From assembly GCF_900112825.1 (NCBI RefSeq), contig NZ_FONE01000013.1, positions 1 to 64,000 of the forward strand: a stretch of DNA of 64,000 nucleotides, written 5' to 3'. Source of the stretch: Nitrosomonas sp. Nm166 (GTDB taxonomy: Bacteria > Pseudomonadota > Gammaproteobacteria > Burkholderiales > Nitrosomonadaceae). The position numbers and the translations under genes are program-made. The notes below the pieces were generated by a model that saw nothing but the letters and a program-made list of their open reading frames with translations, had not been told where the DNA came from and made no database searches. Positions 51,885-63,700 of this stretch are shown one piece after another; the stretch's first letter is position 1; every line of letters starts with the position of its first letter.

Positions 51885-54800
51885 ATGAAAGCAACTATCC
51901 AGTTTTTACCGACGAACAATAGATCAGATATTTTCAATAAGTTTCTTTTTGTTGTTCCACGTGTTGAACAGCTCTGGCAGCATATGACGAGCAACGGTGT
52001 TTTGCTTGAGAAGCTGGATACCGCTGAAATTGAAGCAATGAAGCAACTCCTTAGCAAGCTTAAATATACAAATTTCACCATTGCTGGCAACACGGTAAAA
52101 ATCGGTATTGAAAATGATAAGAGCCTACTTCGATTGATCGAAGCGGTTCCAAATTCACCCAACCACTTTGAAGAGATAATCTGGAAGCGTGGCTTAACCA
52201 TCGAAAAGTTGACTCAAAACCAAGCAGATCAACTTGATAACCAACTCAAAGCGTTAGGGATTGGCTCTGTCACTATTGTTCCAGATACCCAACAACCGCC
52301 AGCCTACAAGATTATCGGACAAGTGCTTTGGTCTGATAACACGTCCTTAGCCGATAAGGGCTATATCGTGCACGCCTTTGATAAGAACACCAAAGGTGAG
52401 TTAAGTTTACTAGGAAAGGCGCAGGTTGAACCGAACAGTATCTACCAAATTACCTATACGTGGCAGTCAGATGGCAGAAACAGTCCCGATCTGATCATCC
52501 AACTATTCAATCCACAAGGTGTAGTCATCGCTGAAAATCGCAAGCAGGTTGCTAAATTAGAAGAAAAGATAAATCTGAAAGTCGAGAAAATTCAGCCTAG
52601 GACCTTCACCCTGACCGGAATCTGTAAGAGTCAAGCAACTGGTGCTGTATTATCCAACCTACAGGTAGAAGCTCAGTTTCGTGCGAACAATGTTACGTTA
52701 CTGACTCGATCCGGTGTTACTGATGAACAAGGTGTTATCAATATTCCTTTTGATGAATCGCTTTTTAGCAAACTTCCTGCCGATCAGCAAGTAGAGGTCG
52801 TCTTTATAGTTAGTCAGAATGGCCAATCCTTAAATACGAGCAGCACAATTAAATCGCTGCAATCTGGAGATCAGAAAGTGGAAATTCTTGTAACCATGCC
52901 TGAATCCAATTGCGAAGTTTTCGTTGTCAGCGGGAAGGTTCAGCGTGAGGATGGCCTGCTTCTGCAAGATCTGCGAGTGTATGCCGCACATAAGATGAAG
53001 CAGGGACTAGTCCAGTTGGGCGAGGGTATTACCAATGCACAGGGCCTGTATACCATTCGTTACAAGTCATTACCGGAAGTGAAGGCTACTCATCTGCATG
53101 TAACAGTCACCAATGAAGACGGCAAAGCGCTGCAATCCTCTAACATTATTCGTAATGCGAGGCCACTGGAAATCGTCGACCTCGTAATACCGATTGCTGT
53201 GAAGGTGGTTACTGAACAGCGAATCGAAGGCATTATCATGCTGGAGCACGGCATGCCTGCCAACAAACTGAAGCTACGCCTGTACCGCCGCGATTTCGGT
53301 GATAAGATCACGCTGCTGGCTGAGACGAGCACTTTGGCGGGTGGCCAGTATGCCTTTACCTATGATGCAGGTGGTCAGATACTGAGTCTTGAGGTGCGTG
53401 CTGTCGACAACTCAAACAGAGAGGTTCCGCTTTCCAAGCCACTGAATAATCTCAGTCATGAATCACGGGTGGTGTTGAATCTGGTTGCGCCCGGCAATTT
53501 ACAACCACTAGCCGCAGAATACCACCGTCTGGTAGCCGACCTTACACCCCATGTTGGCCAGGTGACAGCATTGGCCCAGGCAAAGGAAGACGAGGGACGT
53601 CAGGATCTTACTGTGCTGAACCGGGCTACTGGTTGGGATGCACGACTCATTGCACTGGCCGCCATGACCGAACGACTTGCAGCCGAAGTGGATGTGAAGC
53701 TGCCGCAAGAACCGTTATACGGCTTGCTACGAGTGGGTTTGCCCTCGGATAAGTTGCTGCTGGCCCAGGTAGAACCAGATGTAGCTGTGCAGGCACTCAC
53801 CAAGGCGCGTGATGCGGGTATCGTAGAACTCACCGATCTACAGATAGAGCAATTTAAGCAACATTTCTCCAATTTCGCTAACACAGTGCGTTTGAACATC
53901 CCTGCGCCAGGATCAAACTCGACCTACACCGATTTGCTCAAGGCTTCCGGTTTGTCTCAAGATGTTCAGAATAAATTTGTTGCTATCTATCTCAGCCATC
54001 GTGGTGATGCAATCCAACTATGGGAAAAAGCCCGTAACGCCGGATTGGACGAGACACAGATTGGCAGATTGCAATTGCAGGGCAAACTTGCGTTTCTTGC
54101 CGGAAACAGCGAAGCAATGACCGCTCGCCTACTGCAAAAGCAAATTAGCGATCCCATACAATTGGTGGAACGGGATTATCATCGTGCTGAAACATGGGTT
54201 ACAGAGGTATTTGAGCAAGCGGAGATCCCAATAGACCGGCTTACTAATCTGACCGATGCAGACGAGCAAAAACTCGAGAAGCTGATCCCTGTTGCTTATG
54301 TCGCTGAGAAAGTAGACGATCGCCTGCATGCTTACACAGAAGACATGGCACGCAAAATACGGCTGAGTTATCCCACTCAAGTGGTAGGTCGGCTGATTGA
54401 AAGTGATGAGAAATACAAACTGCCTACAGCACATGACTCTACTGTCACATTGCTGAAGAATGCTGTGATACGGGGGTTTCGCTTGGGCGAGACGCCAATA
54501 GCGGCATTTTTCAGAGCAAATCCAGACATCACGGCAGGCATGGCGAACCACGACGCTCAAGCCGCGCAACAGCAGTTGCAAACGTTACAGCGTGTCTACC
54601 AGATCACCCCCAGCGACGAGGCGATGCCAGTTCTTATATCCTTGAATATAACTTCTGCATTCGATGTGATGGCGTATACAGAAGCGCAGTTCATAACTCT
54701 GTTTAATGCAACTTATTCGGAGATTTACAATAAGTCAGCTCCTCCGGGTTTAGCCGCTTTGGTCAGCCGCAAAGCCAAGCAGGTCAGCAGCGTCACCTAC

Positions 54801-57800
54801 AACTTGTTCGCCATTGTCAAGAAACTTGAAAGTGATTCACCTGTCGCCGGGATATCAGCACCAGTGCAGGTCCGAGAAAGCGTCAAGAACGAATTGATCA
54901 AACAGTTCCCGACAATGGAATCGCTGTTTGGCTCAATGGACTTCTGCGAGTGTGAACATTGTCGTTCAGTGCTAAGTCCTGCGGCCTATCTGGTGGATCT
55001 ATTGCAATCTCTAGAGGAATGGGGAAACACGAGTGGGCGACCGGATATGCCGTTGCCGTATGATGTCCTCGTCGAAAGGCGACCGGATATTCCGCACATT
55101 CCGCTGACCTGCGAGAATACCCATACCGCATTGCCATATATCGACATTGTCAATGAGGTTCTCGAATACTACGTTGCCCATGGCAAGCTGGCAGAAGATA
55201 CCGCGCACGATACCGGTGAGGCGACTACGGCGGAACTGCTGGCCGAACCGCAGAACGTGATACGTGAGGCCTACGACATGCTGCGTGAGGGGCGTTATCC
55301 ACTCAATCTGCCATTCGACCTCTGGATCGAGACTGTGCGTCAGTTCTGCAACTATTTCGAAACGCCGTTGCATTATGTACTTGAGGTGTTCCGTTCCAGT
55401 GACAATCTGTTCGCACCGGAGCAACTCTTCGACCGCTCGGCGATCTTCATGGAGTCGCTCGGATTCTTACCCGCTGAAGTAGCGATTTTTATCGATGACG
55501 ATCCACTGGCTAAATGGTATGAATTATACGGTTTCACATCTGACGAGGAAGCGAGGGCCGAAGCAACCGACGAGACTGGGCAGCGTATTGATATAAACTC
55601 TGCCAAGGCGCTTTCGCGACGCCTCGGCATCACGTATAAGGAGATTGTGGATATCGTACAGACCGGGTTCGTTAATCCACAATTGTCGACACTCTCGGTC
55701 CTCTACAAGTTAGGCATCAGTGTCGGTGACGCTCGACTCTACATCGATCACAGAGCATTCTATAAACAGAACAAGGACTTGATCAGCAAGGAGCGTGACA
55801 CGTTACAACCTGCCGATCAACTTCGCTTTGACGAGCTGGCAAATAAAGTGTCGGACACGGCATTCACCGGCTGGCACATCGTCAATGAACTGGACGCGCT
55901 CGAGAAGCGACTCGAAGGTCTGTCAGAGGAATTCAAGATCCTGCTGGACGATCTGGAAACTGCCATCCAGAAGATCCCATTCGATCGCATCCTGGTTCTG
56001 GCTGACCCGAACGCCGGGTGCGATTTCGATCAGACTACGCTGCGCTATGCCGATGCTGAGGATCACAAGGCTGATCCGATTATCTTCCTGCGCATCAACC
56101 TCTTCGTGCGCCTATGGCGCAAGCTCGGCTGGAGTATCGAGGAAATGGACCGTGCGCTGCAAGCTTTCATCCCGAAGAGTGCTCCATTCGATGCTGCCCA
56201 CCTGACCCAGCGGCCGCTGCATACCGCGCTAGTTTATCTGGCTCACTTCAAGGCGCTCGATGAAAATCTGAAAGTCGATAAACAGAATCGCCTCATGCTG
56301 CTTACGTTCTGGTCGGACATTGCCACGACCGGCAAACAGCCCCTTTATGCGCAACTTTTTCTCACACGTAGCGTTCTCAAAAGTGCGCCAGTTTTCGACC
56401 ATCCATTGGGGCAATATCTTCAGTATTTCGACAATGCAGCGAATGAATACAAGCCGTTTTACTGGGATTTTAGCCAACCTGAGAATCCGGCTACAGGCAA
56501 TGTCTCACTGCGTACCAACATCCTTACCTTGCAGGGCGCACTCGGCCTCACGGCGGATGAAATCGAACATATCCTCATTGATGCTGGTAAGTCGCTTAAT
56601 ACCGCCGCGCTGTCACTGACAAACGTGTCGTTGTTGTACCACCATGGTTTGCTGGCTAAGGCGCTCAAGTTGGCTGTGCGTGAGCTGATCGCACTCAAGC
56701 AGCTCTCCGGGCTCGACCCGTTCAAAGCCTTGCATCCCGATCCGCTAGCCACTCTCGAACAGGATCATCCGTTCTCGCAAACCCTGGAGTTCGCTAAGGT
56801 CGTCGAAGAAGTCAAGGAGAGCGGACTGAAGATCGAAGATTTGGACTACCTGCTGCGCCATCGCTTCGACGAGACCGGCAAGTATCGGCCCAACCATGAA
56901 AGTACGCTGGCCCTGCTGAAGACGCTGGCCGAAAGCGCCCGCACCATCCGAGCCGAACACGCGGTGCCAGAGGACCCAGACGTACTGAGCGAAGAGGTGC
57001 TGCGGCAAAAGCTGGGCCTCATACTGCCGTCTGATACTACTGAGCGTCTTCTCGGGATGGTGAACACCACGGTTGAATTTACGTCAACAAAAAGTGGCGT
57101 GAATGAGGCGGGCAGACTCAACCCTGGGATGTTTGTCTCCGAAGAACGAATCCACGAAGTCAGCTACAAAGAGATCCCGTACAAGGAGCAAAAGCTGACT
57201 GTCCGGGGCGTGCTGTTCGATCCTGCAATAGGAACGATGCGGGCCTCATTCGATACAGTGCTGACAGGGGAGCAGAAATCGGTATTCGCCGACTTACTGG
57301 ATAGCGTCAAGAAGAACGCCCGGGACTTCTTTGATAATCATCTCAAGAAGCAAAAGCTGCGGTTGGATGGTGAGGCGGGATTTCTAGAAGAGGATGATTT
57401 CGCTGATGTCGGCGGACTCTTCTCCCCATTGACGTCATTGAAAGAAATCTTGACAGAGGATGATATCGAAGTAGTTAAAGCCAAGCTGGAAGAAAATGCG
57501 AAGATCGAAAAGGAAAACCAGGAGATGTTGCAGACACGTCGCCATCGAATTGCGCAAGCCTTTCTGCCCGTTCTGCAACGGCGGCTGATCCGACAGTTCA
57601 TCGTTCAGACGATGACCGCGCAGACGGGAGCCGATGCGACCCTCGTGGAGAGCCTGTTGACTGATGGACGGCTGCTACTAGTGAATACCGGGCCGTTGCT
57701 GGATGCGCTTGCAGCGACCGCAGAGCGTGGCCTGACGGCGACGTTCTGGACTTCAGCAGATGCCACTGGTGAGGCTTTACCCGTGATCGTACTGGCCGAA

Positions 57801-60707
57801 GCTAACACTGGCATCAGAGGCGGCGATGGCAACCCACTTAAGCCGGCAGGCGCGAACAGTGCGCGCCTTGAAGGCTACTTGGAGGTACCTGTACCAGGTG
57901 CTTACCGCTTGACGATCCAACTCGACAGGCAGAACGCCGAGGCAGAGTTACGACTTTCACACCTGATGGAACCTGTATTTCTGAAGGGCAAAGCCGCTGT
58001 CGACTTTGCCACGCTCGGTGAAAATCCGAACGAATTCCTGGAACTCAAGGCAGGTACGCTCTATCGTTTTGTGCTCGATTTGAAGCATCTAAACGGCAGC
58101 GATGCAAGGCTGCTGGTGCAAGGTGAGATCATGCCTAAGGGACCGTTATCGCAATTGGCGCTCTACCCCGCCAATGCTTTCGATGCGGCAGAGCGCGCAG
58201 CAATGTTGCTGAACAAGGCACTGCAAGTCGTACAGAGTCTGGGCTTGAATGAACATGAGGTCCGCTATTTGCTGATCAATTCCGCTGATTTTGACGGCGT
58301 CAGCCTGAGCGAACTGCCCACCGGGATCGTCGGCGATACGCCTGCCGATCGAGAAGCTGCGACGAAGCGCTTCGAACAGTACCGGCGGCTTGTCGCCTAT
58401 GCCCGGCTTAAGCGTGACCTGGCGAACGGGACGGATGACTTGATCGAGGTATTCGAGGCCAACGCGATAACATCCCCGGATCGGCTGGAAAAGCAAGTCT
58501 ATCCACTGATTGCCAAGCTGACGCGCCGCGACGAGGCAACCATCGCGACCACCGCCGAAGCCCTGTTCATCACACCCACTTTTGCGAATGAGATCTCTTT
58601 GCGGCGCCTATGGCAGGCGTTGCAGGTGGTGGATCGCTTCGGTGTAGCGCCTGCGGCGCTCGTGAAATGGACCGGCATTGTTCAGAGCAGCACGCTGGCC
58701 GCCGAACGCTTCGAGATCGCCCGTGATCTGAAGGAAGCAATCAAAGCACGCTTCGAGCCGGAAACTTGGCAGCGTGTGGCTCAGCCGATTTTCGACAGGC
58801 TGCGCCAGCGCCAACGGGATGCGCTGGTGTCGCATGTGTTGCAGCAATTGCGCACAAAACCCGGAACGGCGCACATCAACACACTGGAAAAGCTCTACGA
58901 ATACTTTTTGATTGATCCCGGAATGGAACCGGTGGTACAGACCTCGCGTATTCGTCTGGCCATCTCGTCGGTGCAATTGTTTATCCAGCGCTGCTTGCTC
59001 AACCTGGAACCGAAGGTTCAGCCTTCAACTATCAACTCCCAGCATTGGGAATGGATGAAACGCTACCGCGTGTGGGAAGCCAACCGCAAGATCTTTCTCT
59101 TTCCGGAGAACTGGTTGGAACCCGAGTTCCGTGATGACAAGACGCACTTGTTCACCGAACTTGAAGGCGCGCTGCTGCAAGGGGATGTCTCCAGCGATCT
59201 GGTCGAGGACGCTTTTCTCAATTACCTGAAAAAGCTGGATGAACTTGCACGGCTGGACATCGTCGCCATGCACATCGAGGATAACGCTGATCCCGCTCGG
59301 CGAACCCTGCACGTCTTCGGCCGTACCCACAACCAGCCGCATCAGTACTTCTATCGCCGCTACGCTCACCAGATGTGGACACCCTGGGAGCCGGTAACCG
59401 CCGAAGTTACAGGCGACCATCTGGCACCGGTAATATGGCGTGACCGGTTATACCTGTTCTGGGTCACGTTCATGGATAAGCCGATCGAGAATCCGCTGCC
59501 AATCGCAGACGCAGATACGCGACTAACAAATTTAACGCTGGGTAATGCAGTCAGCAGTATGTTAGGGATGGCCGCAAATAAGAATATCGAAGTACAACTG
59601 CACTGGAGCGAGTATTTGCAAGGTGAGTGGAGTACATACCAGTCGAGTCAGTTTTTTACAGTAAGTTTTCAGCTTTTTTTGTGGTTTTATGGTGGTTATG
59701 TTGACATTATTCCGAGCCCTTTCTCATCTAGTTTCGACCTAAGAAGGGTATTCATACACATTTCAAAGGAAACCTACGATAACGATGGCCAAGAACGCGG
59801 ACTGTTTGTTCATCTAAATGGGCCGGAGAATTTCCAGCACAGTTTTTATGTGGCCGGACGCAACAGCGCACCGGTGCAGGGCAGCTATCAAGCTTCACCT
59901 CAGAACGTGTTCAGTGCTAGCACACCACGTGCCACTCGCTATTCCGGCGCCGGCGAACTCAAGGTCAGCTTCCATGCGAAGATTACTAACGAACTGAGCA
60001 AGAGGCTTTCGGAAGAGAATCCGGACATTCTGCAGCAGGGCCAATCCGGCGGTTACACGCTCCTGCCGTGTAACAACAACCTCACAGCATTGGGTTTTTC
60101 TGACATTGACGATATCGCTTCGCTCATCAAGCCGGTTTTCTATCAGGATAACCAACACACGTTTTTTATCGAGCCCAGCGTGACCGAACGGACAATAGAG
60201 GAATGGCAGGAATGGGTTGCGCATGCCCCACGGTTTGAACCAGGGCTGATAATGACTGAGATCGAACCGGTTGCAGTAGCGCCTACACTACGTTTGCCCA
60301 ACCTGAAAGATCTATGGACGGATCTTGCTATTGATAAAGCATCGCTCGTTACTAATACAAGACGAAACCAGGACTGGATGACGAATTCTGGCACCGTACT
60401 GCAATTTGACAAGACATTGATTGGACCAGCAGGTCAGTCAGGACTGCAAATATTGATTGAACAAACCACAGGGGCTATTACGGCTGGTACACAAGTCAAT
60501 ATTAACCCGGGTAGCGGTCTCGCATCAGGTAAAGTTGTTATGGCGGATGCTCAAACTTTTGAGCAAAGTGGTTTAATCCAAATGACAGGTGGAATGAATG
60601 TAGTAGGTGGTGCTGGCTTCAACTCGGCGCTCGAGAAAAATCTCAGCGAATCCATTCAAACAGGATTGGGTGCCAGTATGTCTACTTTCAGAAACAACAA
60701 GCACTGA
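51885..60707 (+). CDS. Tc toxin TcA-type protein, N-terminal part (split A component)
   Basis: A 2940-residue protein of the TcA family, which forms the pentameric injection channel. Order: an N-terminal region with three or more beta-sandwich repeats similar to carboxypeptidase-regulatory-like domains (VVSGKVQREDGLLLQDLRVY, RIEGIIMLEHGMPANKLKLR); helical shell; the VRP1 domain near 1005-1090 (FCECEHCRSVLSPAAYLVDL, LTCENTHTALPYIDIVNEVL); further alpha-helical shell; a PA14-like domain near 1945-2090 (GLTATFWTSADATG); and the TcA neuraminidase-type region from about 2385 (YRVWEANRKIFLFPENWLEP). The last 120 residues are Gly/Thr-rich and unlike TcA. ATG 51885 follows AAGGAGA. The rest of TcA is in the next gene. 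Confidence 0.9.
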   Translation: MKATIQFLPTNNRSDIFNKFLFVVPRVEQLWQHMTSNGVLLEKLDTAEIEAMKQLLSKLKYTNFTIAGNTVKIGIENDKSLLRLIEAVPNSPNHFEEIIWKRGLTIEKLTQNQADQLDNQLKALGIGSVTIVPDTQQPPAYKIIGQVLWSDNTSLADKGYIVHAFDKNTKGELSLLGKAQVEPNSIYQITYTWQSDGRNSPDLIIQLFNPQGVVIAENRKQVAKLEEKINLKVEKIQPRTFTLTGICKSQATGAVLSNLQVEAQFRANNVTLLTRSGVTDEQGVINIPFDESLFSKLPADQQVEVVFIVSQNGQSLNTSSTIKSLQSGDQKVEILVTMPESNCEVFVVSGKVQREDGLLLQDLRVYAAHKMKQGLVQLGEGITNAQGLYTIRYKSLPEVKATHLHVTVTNEDGKALQSSNIIRNARPLEIVDLVIPIAVKVVTEQRIEGIIMLEHGMPANKLKLRLYRRDFGDKITLLAETSTLAGGQYAFTYDAGGQILSLEVRAVDNSNREVPLSKPLNNLSHESRVVLNLVAPGNLQPLAAEYHRLVADLTPHVGQVTALAQAKEDEGRQDLTVLNRATGWDARLIALAAMTERLAAEVDVKLPQEPLYGLLRVGLPSDKLLLAQVEPDVAVQALTKARDAGIVELTDLQIEQFKQHFSNFANTVRLNIPAPGSNSTYTDLLKASGLSQDVQNKFVAIYLSHRGDAIQLWEKARNAGLDETQIGRLQLQGKLAFLAGNSEAMTARLLQKQISDPIQLVERDYHRAETWVTEVFEQAEIPIDRLTNLTDADEQKLEKLIPVAYVAEKVDDRLHAYTEDMARKIRLSYPTQVVGRLIESDEKYKLPTAHDSTVTLLKNAVIRGFRLGETPIAAFFRANPDITAGMANHDAQAAQQQLQTLQRVYQITPSDEAMPVLISLNITSAFDVMAYTEAQFITLFNATYSEIYNKSAPPGLAALVSRKAKQVSSVTYNLFAIVKKLESDSPVAGISAPVQVRESVKNELIKQFPTMESLFGSMDFCECEHCRSVLSPAAYLVDLLQSLEEWGNTSGRPDMPLPYDVLVERRPDIPHIPLTCENTHTALPYIDIVNEVLEYYVAHGKLAEDTAHDTGEATTAELLAEPQNVIREAYDMLREGRYPLNLPFDLWIETVRQFCNYFETPLHYVLEVFRSSDNLFAPEQLFDRSAIFMESLGFLPAEVAIFIDDDPLAKWYELYGFTSDEEARAEATDETGQRIDINSAKALSRRLGITYKEIVDIVQTGFVNPQLSTLSVLYKLGISVGDARLYIDHRAFYKQNKDLISKERDTLQPADQLRFDELANKVSDTAFTGWHIVNELDALEKRLEGLSEEFKILLDDLETAIQKIPFDRILVLADPNAGCDFDQTTLRYADAEDHKADPIIFLRINLFVRLWRKLGWSIEEMDRALQAFIPKSAPFDAAHLTQRPLHTALVYLAHFKALDENLKVDKQNRLMLLTFWSDIATTGKQPLYAQLFLTRSVLKSAPVFDHPLGQYLQYFDNAANEYKPFYWDFSQPENPATGNVSLRTNILTLQGALGLTADEIEHILIDAGKSLNTAALSLTNVSLLYHHGLLAKALKLAVRELIALKQLSGLDPFKALHPDPLATLEQDHPFSQTLEFAKVVEEVKESGLKIEDLDYLLRHRFDETGKYRPNHESTLALLKTLAESARTIRAEHAVPEDPDVLSEEVLRQKLGLILPSDTTERLLGMVNTTVEFTSTKSGVNEAGRLNPGMFVSEERIHEVSYKEIPYKEQKLTVRGVLFDPAIGTMRASFDTVLTGEQKSVFADLLDSVKKNARDFFDNHLKKQKLRLDGEAGFLEEDDFADVGGLFSPLTSLKEILTEDDIEVVKAKLEENAKIEKENQEMLQTRRHRIAQAFLPVLQRRLIRQFIVQTMTAQTGADATLVESLLTDGRLLLVNTGPLLDALAATAERGLTATFWTSADATGEALPVIVLAEANTGIRGGDGNPLKPAGANSARLEGYLEVPVPGAYRLTIQLDRQNAEAELRLSHLMEPVFLKGKAAVDFATLGENPNEFLELKAGTLYRFVLDLKHLNGSDARLLVQGEIMPKGPLSQLALYPANAFDAAERAAMLLNKALQVVQSLGLNEHEVRYLLINSADFDGVSLSELPTGIVGDTPADREAATKRFEQYRRLVAYARLKRDLANGTDDLIEVFEANAITSPDRLEKQVYPLIAKLTRRDEATIATTAEALFITPTFANEISLRRLWQALQVVDRFGVAPAALVKWTGIVQSSTLAAERFEIARDLKEAIKARFEPETWQRVAQPIFDRLRQRQRDALVSHVLQQLRTKPGTAHINTLEKLYEYFLIDPGMEPVVQTSRIRLAISSVQLFIQRCLLNLEPKVQPSTINSQHWEWMKRYRVWEANRKIFLFPENWLEPEFRDDKTHLFTELEGALLQGDVSSDLVEDAFLNYLKKLDELARLDIVAMHIEDNADPARRTLHVFGRTHNQPHQYFYRRYAHQMWTPWEPVTAEVTGDHLAPVIWRDRLYLFWVTFMDKPIENPLPIADADTRLTNLTLGNAVSSMLGMAANKNIEVQLHWSEYLQGEWSTYQSSQFFTVSFQLFLWFYGGYVDIIPSPFSSSFDLRRVFIHISKETYDNDGQERGLFVHLNGPENFQHSFYVAGRNSAPVQGSYQASPQNVFSASTPRATRYSGAGELKVSFHAKITNELSKRLSEENPDILQQGQSGGYTLLPCNNNLTALGFSDIDDIASLIKPVFYQDNQHTFFIEPSVTERTIEEWQEWVAHAPRFEPGLIMTEIEPVAVAPTLRLPNLKDLWTDLAIDKASLVTNTRRNQDWMTNSGTVLQFDKTLIGPAGQSGLQILIEQTTGAITAGTQVNINPGSGLASGKVVMADAQTFEQSGLIQMTGGMNVVGGAGFNSALEKNLSESIQTGLGASMSTFRNNKH

Positions 60708-60724
60708 GATAAGGGGAAAAGATC

Positions 60725-63700
60725 ATGAACTATAAAATGCCAGCCGAATACTTCCATGGAACTCCTGATACAGAGCTTGTTTTTCGGCAGGGTCGTACCA
60801 TAGAATCTAAAGGGACTAAATATATTCTTATCCAAGAACGCGAGGTTAACTATCGCTTCCATCTGCACCAGCATCCCTATATCCAGCAGTTGATGCAACG
60901 GTTGCTAAGCAAGAGCATCGCCGGACTGCAGGCAGCCGATACAGAATACGAAACAGATGGTACGTCACTGCCAGGCAGTATCAGAATAGCTGTTAATAGC
61001 AACATAAATCTGATGATCCCCGCCAGCTCAAGAATTACCTTGCTTGAGAATGTGCAGGCAACGTCTGGCGGCGCCTCCATTGAGCTTACTGCTGGCATGG
61101 AAACCAGGCTTACTAGTGCCGTCCGCGCTACAGTGTCTGATGGGCTGAAGGTGACACTTGTGGATGGCATTAAAACACCCTCTGCAGATACTCCGACTCC
61201 GTTCATACCGCCAGCAAACAGTAGAGTGATTGTTTCTGACAATACGAAGATTACCTTAAGCGCAGTAACACGCCTTACCTTTCATGATGGTTTGCAGGTA
61301 ACGGTACCCGCAGGAACTCCGATGAACCTTGCCGGCGGCACTCAGCTTACGCTCCCGGCGAATACTCAAGCCACACTTCTCAGCAGCAGACCACGTCCTG
61401 TACTTTTCACAGATTTTTTTGATGCTGCCTACAGTCCTGATGCGACATTGGTGCAGCAGCCCTACCCGGTAAAAGATCTCGATTTCACCTCCAGCGGTGC
61501 GTATGCCACTTATAACTGGGAGTTATTTTTTCATGTGCCGATCACGATTGCGATCCACCTGAGCAAGAATCAGCGTTTTGCCGAAGCACAGCGCTGGTTT
61601 CACTATATTTTCGATCCGACTGATGACAGTGACGGCCCAACGCCGGAGCGTTTTTGGAAAGTACGGCCGTTCCACACGACAGATGTCAAGAAAATCGAAG
61701 AAATTTTGGTCAATCTTGTCACCAACGCCGATCCGGATCTGCGCAACGAAACCATCCATAGTATCGAAGCTTGGAAGGACGCACCCTTCCGTCCGCATGT
61801 AATCGCACGCTATCGGCAGCAGTCCTATATGTTCAAGACGGCAATGGCTTATCTTGACAACTTGATCGCCTGGGGAGATTCCCTGTTCCGCCAGGAGACC
61901 GGAGAGGCTATTGACGAAGCACTGCAATTGTATGTGCTGGCTGCCAACATTCTTGGTCCGCGACCATTGCCCGTACCCAAGAAAGGTAACGTTCGCCCTC
62001 AGACCTATGACAATTTGCGGCGGGATCTCAGCAAGTTCGGTACTGTAATTCGAGATATGGAAACAGCTATACCCTTTGATCTGGGACCATTTCCGACCAT
62101 TGATTCCGAGAGCAACGATCGGCTGGCGACGCTGCGTAGCCTGGGCAAAGCGCTCTACTTCTGCGTACCGCGCAACGATAAGCTGTTAAGTTATTGGAAT
62201 ACCGTTGCCGACCGACTGTTCAAGATCCGTAACAGCCTCAACTTCCAGGGTGTGTTCCGCCAGTTGGCGCTGTTCGAGCCACCAATCGATCCTGCCATGC
62301 TAGCACGTGCAGCCGCTGCCGGACTGGATGTGGGTGCCATCGTCAATGGGTTCAACCAGCCATTACCACTGGTGCGATTTCAATTGCTGGTACAGAAAGC
62401 TGCTGAGATCGTTCAGGAAGTCAAATCACTGGGCAGCAATCTGCTCTCAGCCATGGAGAAGGAAGATGGCGAGGCGATGGCAATTCTACGCGCCAGACAC
62501 GAACGTGTGGTGATGGAAATGGTCGAGCATGTGAAATATGGTCAGCTTCAGGAGGTAATCAAGTCGAGGGAAAGCTTGCTGCAATCACTGGCTCTGGCCG
62601 TGCAGCGCTACACCTATTACGAACGACAGCTCGGTAAAAATCCCGATGAGATTGAAAACGCTATTCCCGAGCTTGGTGAACTCGATAAAGAAAGTTTGGA
62701 AATGATGAATTTTACAATCCAGGAACCGTCGATGGCGCTGCGGGAGATTGAGGTGGACATTGCGCGGGATCTCGGTGAATCGGGCGGCAAGATTATCAGC
62801 AGTTATGAGCAAGATGAATTTCTTCGACTAGAAAAGGCGCAAAAACTGCAGGAAGAAGGTGCTAATCTTAACATGATTGCCAAATTCCTCAGCCTTATTC
62901 CCGAACTTGGTGCACAGGCTCAACCGATGGGCGTTGGTGCTGCACTTCAGTTTGGTGGTCGCGCTTTATCTACTCAGCTATCCTTAGCAGCGGATGCATC
63001 GGCGAGGACGGCAGGTCGAAATTCCTATGAGGCAAATAAGGCCGCTCGAATCGGCGGTTACGCCCGCCGTGAACAAGACTGGGCCTTTCAGAGCAACCTG
63101 GCCGTTGGTGAAATTAACCAGATTTTTAAGCAATTGCGTGCTGCTGAGATCCGTGAGGCCGTTGCCGAGTTGGAGCTCAGAAATCACCGCCAACAGATAC
63201 AGCATGCCGAGGAGATCGAGCGCTTTCTGAACGAAGAAGCCACTGAGAAGAATGGCAAGAAAACCAACAGAGCACTCTACACCTGGATGAAGCGCGAGGT
63301 AAAAGGGCTGTATTCACAATGTCTTCAGTTTGCCTTTGATATTGCAAAGAAGGCTGAGCGTGCTTTACAGCATGAGCTGGGTAATCCTCAACTCAGTTTT
63401 CTCCAGTTCGGCTATCTGGCGGGCAAGGAAGGTTTGCTGGCTGGTGAGAAGCTCTATATGGATATCAAACGCATGGAGATGGCTTATCATGAACTGAATC
63501 AGCGCGAATACGAACTGACCAAACACATTAGCCTGCTCCAGATAGACCCGTTGGCATTGATTCAACTGCGCACCACAGGTCGCTGCACAGCGCGACTGCC
63601 GGAATCTTTATTCGATATGGACAACCCAGGTCATTATTTTCGTCGTATCAAGACGATGGCAGTGAGTATTCCGTGCGTGATCGGACCTTACGCCAGCGTC

